From: Boseongicola aestuarii
Lineage (GTDB): Bacteria > Pseudomonadota > Alphaproteobacteria > Rhodobacterales > Rhodobacteraceae
DNA: 64,000 nucleotides
Assembly: GCF_900184815.1 (NCBI RefSeq)
Contig: NZ_FXXQ01000007.1
Coordinates: 159,501-223,500 of the forward strand
Direction of reading: 5' to 3'
Part shown: piece by piece, positions 61,345-64,000 of the stretch
Position numbering within the stretch: the first letter of the stretch is position 1
Layout: each line of letters opens with the position of its first letter
Made by a program: the position numbers and the translations under genes
The notes under the pieces: generated by a model
Told to the model about the DNA's origin: nothing
The model's database searches: none
The model's input: the letters and a program-made list of their open reading frames with translations, nothing else

Positions 61345-62391
61345 ATGCCAAACATCAATGAATTTTCATACGATGGAGCCGCCGGTGAATTTGTGGAAAT
61401 CAGAGTGGCCGCTGGTGAAGACGTCTCCGGTTTGGAGCTTGAAATCTACGGTAAGTCAGGTCCTTCGGCAGAACTTGATCAGGTGTTGGCTGTCGGCTCG
61501 GGTACATTCACCACTGACGGAACCTACGACTACTATGTCCTAAGTGTAGCACTGGAAGACGGACCACGAGCGGCAATTGCTCTGGTTAATAATGGGACGC
61601 TTATAGAATCCGTAACCTGGGGTGCCACTAGCCCGGTAACAGTCCTTGGCGGCGCCCTCGATGGCACGACGCAGGCAAGCATCGGGGACCCGCTTAAAAA
61701 CAATTCAACCGACTCTCTGATAACGGATGGAAATGGTGGATGGATCCTCACGCCACCAACTGTTGGCGAGGAAAACATCTGCCTTACTGCCGGGACGTTA
61801 ATCAAAACGACTGACGGTGAAATTCCAATTGAAGAGCTGCGAACCGGTATGCAGGTCACCGCGTATGAAGGTGGGGCTAGGGCAATTCGCTGGATAGGTC
61901 ACCGCCACTTTGATGAAGTTGCATTGCGAAAGCAGCCAAAGCTTCGCCCAGTTCGTATCTTGGCCGGAGCCATGGGGAATGAGCTACCGAAACGAGATCT
62001 ACTAGTCTCCCGTCAGCACCGACTATTGGTGCGTTCGAAAATTGCTGAGCGGATGTTTGGAGTACCTGAAGTTCTAATATCAGCAATAAAAATGACGAAA
62101 CTGGCGGGGATATTCGTGGATGAAACTGCCAAAAGCGTTGACTATTTCCATCTGCTTTTTGACCGACACGAAGTGATTTTTGCGGAAGGTATGCCCACAG
62201 AAAGTCTTTTTACGGGACCCGAGACTCTTACTGCTATTGGAGCAGAGGCAAGGGAGGAAATCTTGGCCATTCTACCTGAAGTCGCTCAGTTGAATTATGC
62301 GCCTTATCCAGCAGCTCCGATTCCATCCGGAAAGCTACAAAAGCAACTAGTCTCCCGACATTTAAGGAACGCCAAGCCGGTTTTTGCGTAA
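61345..62391 (+). CDS. Hint-domain protein with N-terminal LTD-like domain
   Basis: The 348-residue protein has residues 1-140 as a beta-rich domain resembling secreted lamin-tail-like domains (NINEFSYDGAAGEFVEI, ISVxW-like segments). From Cys146 a Hint domain follows: CLTAGTLIKTTDGEIPIEEL, RAIRWIGHRHF, KRDLLVSRQHRLLVRS and YFHLLFDRHEVIFAEGMPTES. Hint domains perform N-S acyl shifts and self-cleavage; this Rhodobacterales type is usually found with type I secreted proteins. There is no N-terminal signal. The protein ends soon after the Hint core, so only the N-domain could be released or transferred (inference). Confidence 0.9.
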   Translation: MPNINEFSYDGAAGEFVEIRVAAGEDVSGLELEIYGKSGPSAELDQVLAVGSGTFTTDGTYDYYVLSVALEDGPRAAIALVNNGTLIESVTWGATSPVTVLGGALDGTTQASIGDPLKNNSTDSLITDGNGGWILTPPTVGEENICLTAGTLIKTTDGEIPIEELRTGMQVTAYEGGARAIRWIGHRHFDEVALRKQPKLRPVRILAGAMGNELPKRDLLVSRQHRLLVRSKIAERMFGVPEVLISAIKMTKLAGIFVDETAKSVDYFHLLFDRHEVIFAEGMPTESLFTGPETLTAIGAEAREEILAILPEVAQLNYAPYPAAPIPSGKLQKQLVSRHLRNAKPVFA

Positions 62392-62648
62392 TCATCAAGG
62401 TTTTCTGGAGCCACAGATTATTGGTGTCAGTGTTGTGGGCTTGCCTTGCAACCCCCTCGGCTTCAATCGTGGAACACCTCACTAACGCGAAGGGGGCGCA
62501 AGGCAGTTCTGAGCCCAGCGCGGTCGTTCGCCTCGCTCGACTTATACGGCCGCTGTGCGGATTAAATTGCCGCTCGCATCAGGGCAGAACCCGAAGCCAA
62601 GTCGAACAACTGCAAAGCGGAGAGAGCTGAATTGCGTTCCCTGCGCCG
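62392..62648. other. convergent gap with a weak copy of the intergenic repeat
   Basis: This 257-bp convergent gap holds CGCGAAGGGGGCGCAAGGCA and GAGCCC (about 62486-62518) that faintly resemble repeat copies a-d. There is no gene and no clear terminator. Confidence 0.35.
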
Positions 62649-63917
62649 CTAGTATTGCAGACGATATGTTGGGATGCCCTCTTGACCTTCCTGGGGCGCA
62701 ACGCGGACAAAGCGTGGCTGGCGAGGCGTGCTTTGTCCGGATTGTGAACTTCCAACCACGTCATTTCCGGAAGGCGTGTAGAAATACGCAGTCATATGAC
62801 CGCCAAGACTTCGGTTATAGAGTGGACGGCGATCAGATATCCAAGCCTCCATCTCTGGGTTCTTGAACCGGGCCAAGTACATTTCGAACCAAGAGAAATA
62901 TTGATTGTCCTTGCGATACTTCAAGGAAACCTCGCTCGTGCCGGAAAATCGGCTGACAAAATTTGGGTCGGCGATGATTCTGTTGTTCAGGGCAACAAGT
63001 GAATGGAGTGAACGACCTTCAATTTCCAGACTCCAAAGGTCGTATCCCTGTCGCTCAGCCAGATGCGCAATCATCGCAAGATACATCAAAGCATAGTTCT
63101 GGTAGTGTGCGGCGAGCGGCCCGCGCTCCATTTCCAGCGGCAGCGCGCCTTCTTTTGTGGCATGTGACAAAGCGGAGTAGATCGCTCCGACGCCATCGCG
63201 AAACAGCCTGTCATCATCAGCTATTACGCCAACAATCGTTGCGTAGACCGCGCGACGGTAAAAATGGTTGTTACAGCACGTTCCTCCGGGCTCACCCCTT
63301 TTGTCAAAATGCTTACGGGATGCACTCACAAGCCACGTATTAATGAAAGATAGGTCCGCCTCACGATGCAGGACCTCGGGCCGGACGACTGCCAGAGCAA
63401 ATCCAATAGCAAAAAGTGTAGACTCAACCTGATACCACCCCTGTTTTTGTTTGGAGCTGTAACTGAACTCCATGAGCGCGTCGCGCTTTGCCCAATTCAA
63501 GATTAGCGTAACAAGACAGTCTGCGTATCGCACGTCACCCGTCAGCAAGTTTGCCGCGGCCAAGTTGCTGACTGCATCCTCGAAATCGCGAAACGGTGCC
63601 ACAGCCACTTTCCAGGCTGCGTTGTCGCCGTAGAAAGAAGGAAGGTTGATGAATTGGTCCTGAATGGGAATAGCCAATACCTGATTGCACGCAGGCGCTT
63701 TTTTCTCGATGCGTTTGCGCGCCTTGATCAGCGTTGAACTTTTTGAAGTATGGAGCAGGCTGCGCCGCTTTTCACGATCAAAATACCCCGCATTGGCGTC
63801 TCTGACGGTGAAGCTGGAAATCTCGCTATCCCACCAGTTTCCAGAAACCGCACCGCAATTCAGCATCGGCATGGCCATACCCGAGAGGAGAAATGTCCTA
63901 CGGTTGAGCATTTTCAT
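62649..63917 (-). CDS. PL5-type alginate (mannuronate) lyase, exported
   Basis: The 422-residue protein has an N-terminal NRRTFLLSGMAMPML, a twin-Arg-like signal. PL5/AlgL motifs follow: NLAAANLLTGDVRYAD, CCNNHFYRRAVYATIVGVI (the NNHxY catalytic motif, Asn-His) and GALPLEMERGPLAAHYQNYA (the Arg/Tyr motif of AlgL: Y-x-NYA). These are arranged as in the alpha/alpha-barrel of AlgL. The expected reaction is beta-elimination of (beta-1,4)-mannuronate or a related polyuronate in the periplasm. No alginate synthesis genes are in the window. It may trim the local exopolysaccharide or degrade algal alginate. It is somewhat longer than AlgL (about 370). Confidence 0.85.
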   Translation of the reverse strand: MKMLNRRTFLLSGMAMPMLNCGAVSGNWWDSEISSFTVRDANAGYFDREKRRSLLHTSKSSTLIKARKRIEKKAPACNQVLAIPIQDQFINLPSFYGDNAAWKVAVAPFRDFEDAVSNLAAANLLTGDVRYADCLVTLILNWAKRDALMEFSYSSKQKQGWYQVESTLFAIGFALAVVRPEVLHREADLSFINTWLVSASRKHFDKRGEPGGTCCNNHFYRRAVYATIVGVIADDDRLFRDGVGAIYSALSHATKEGALPLEMERGPLAAHYQNYALMYLAMIAHLAERQGYDLWSLEIEGRSLHSLVALNNRIIADPNFVSRFSGTSEVSLKYRKDNQYFSWFEMYLARFKNPEMEAWISDRRPLYNRSLGGHMTAYFYTPSGNDVVGSSQSGQSTPRQPRFVRVAPQEGQEGIPTYRLQY

Positions 63918-64000
63918 TCTACTGACGTCTCATTTTTGCCCATCTCTTCAAACTCTCACCTTAGGCTTGCGCGGTTCTGGTACTAGATCTTGTCGAAGCA

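Overview
The window reads as part of a chromosome or large replicon of a marine Rhodobacterales (Roseobacter-group) alphaproteobacterium. This is inferred from a MipZ division ATPase, a CheB-CheR-PAS-HWE sensory kinase, an exosortase with a C-terminal EpsI domain of the type found in alphaproteobacteria, a stand-alone Hint-domain protein, YeeE and DUF1330 proteins, and high-GC coding with tight ATGA overlaps. I saw no rRNA, tRNA or CRISPR array.

Left part, about 1-27.8 kb: dense, intact, metabolic. A truncated sensory kinase is followed by a TolQ/ExbB plus two ExbD operon. Divergent from it is a four-gene operon: a cyclic amidohydrolase of the hydantoinase/dihydropyrimidinase type, a VOC protein, an Asp/Glu/hydantoin racemase and a DapA-like protein that lacks the usual catalytic Tyr. 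MipZ follows, then a two-TM protein of unknown function and a TetA-like exporter. Next comes a large peptide and N-acyl-amino-acid scavenging region: an M20D amidohydrolase, an AspA/AstE-type deacylase, a complete DppABCDF-type importer, an ArgE-like deacylase and two overlapping M81 (MlrC) metallopeptidases. The likely logic is import of small peptides or acylated/cyclic amino-acid derivatives followed by stepwise hydrolysis. A gamma-glutamylcyclotransferase-like protein and a YeeE sulfur transporter with an upstream 17-bp inverted repeat close this part.

Middle and right part, about 28.5-54 kb: a surface-polysaccharide locus heavily reworked by mobile elements. It holds an Alg13/Alg14-like split glycosyltransferase, GalE, a HAD-UbiA fusion, an exosortase-EpsI, an ABC exporter, GT2 and GT4 glycosyltransferases, an FrhB-like protein, a polysaccharide pyruvyl transferase, a Stealth phosphotransferase, a Wzy/ligase-like membrane protein, two beta-helix proteins and methyltransferases. 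Interleaved with these are remnants of at least five IS families (IS110, IS3 twice, IS481, IS1380) and broken pieces of polysaccharide genes: a nucleotide-sugar dehydrogenase C-terminus, an ABC ATPase domain and a GT2 C-terminus. From about 41.6 to 51.6 kb the genes look more AT-rich than their surroundings, which suggests acquired DNA.

Right end, about 54-64 kb: small single genes with long gene-poor gaps. It includes a zinc-ribbon protein, an FkbM methyltransferase, an OmpA-like lipoprotein with a long acidic tail, an unknown lipoprotein, DUF1330, VOC, a small heme-copper-oxidase-like membrane protein, a cupin, a Hint protein and a PL5-type alginate lyase. Several gaps carry degenerate copies of one dispersed intergenic repeat.

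The most notable observations are: (i) the 989-bp near-identical, indel-free duplication that puts the same beta-helix core behind two different N-termini and C-termini around a dead IS1380; (ii) the coupled M81 pair in a peptide-scavenging locus; (iii) a DppC permease with a roughly 130-residue insertion; and (iv) two distant micro-proteins sharing a TM plus 'KTxYxxW' layout.
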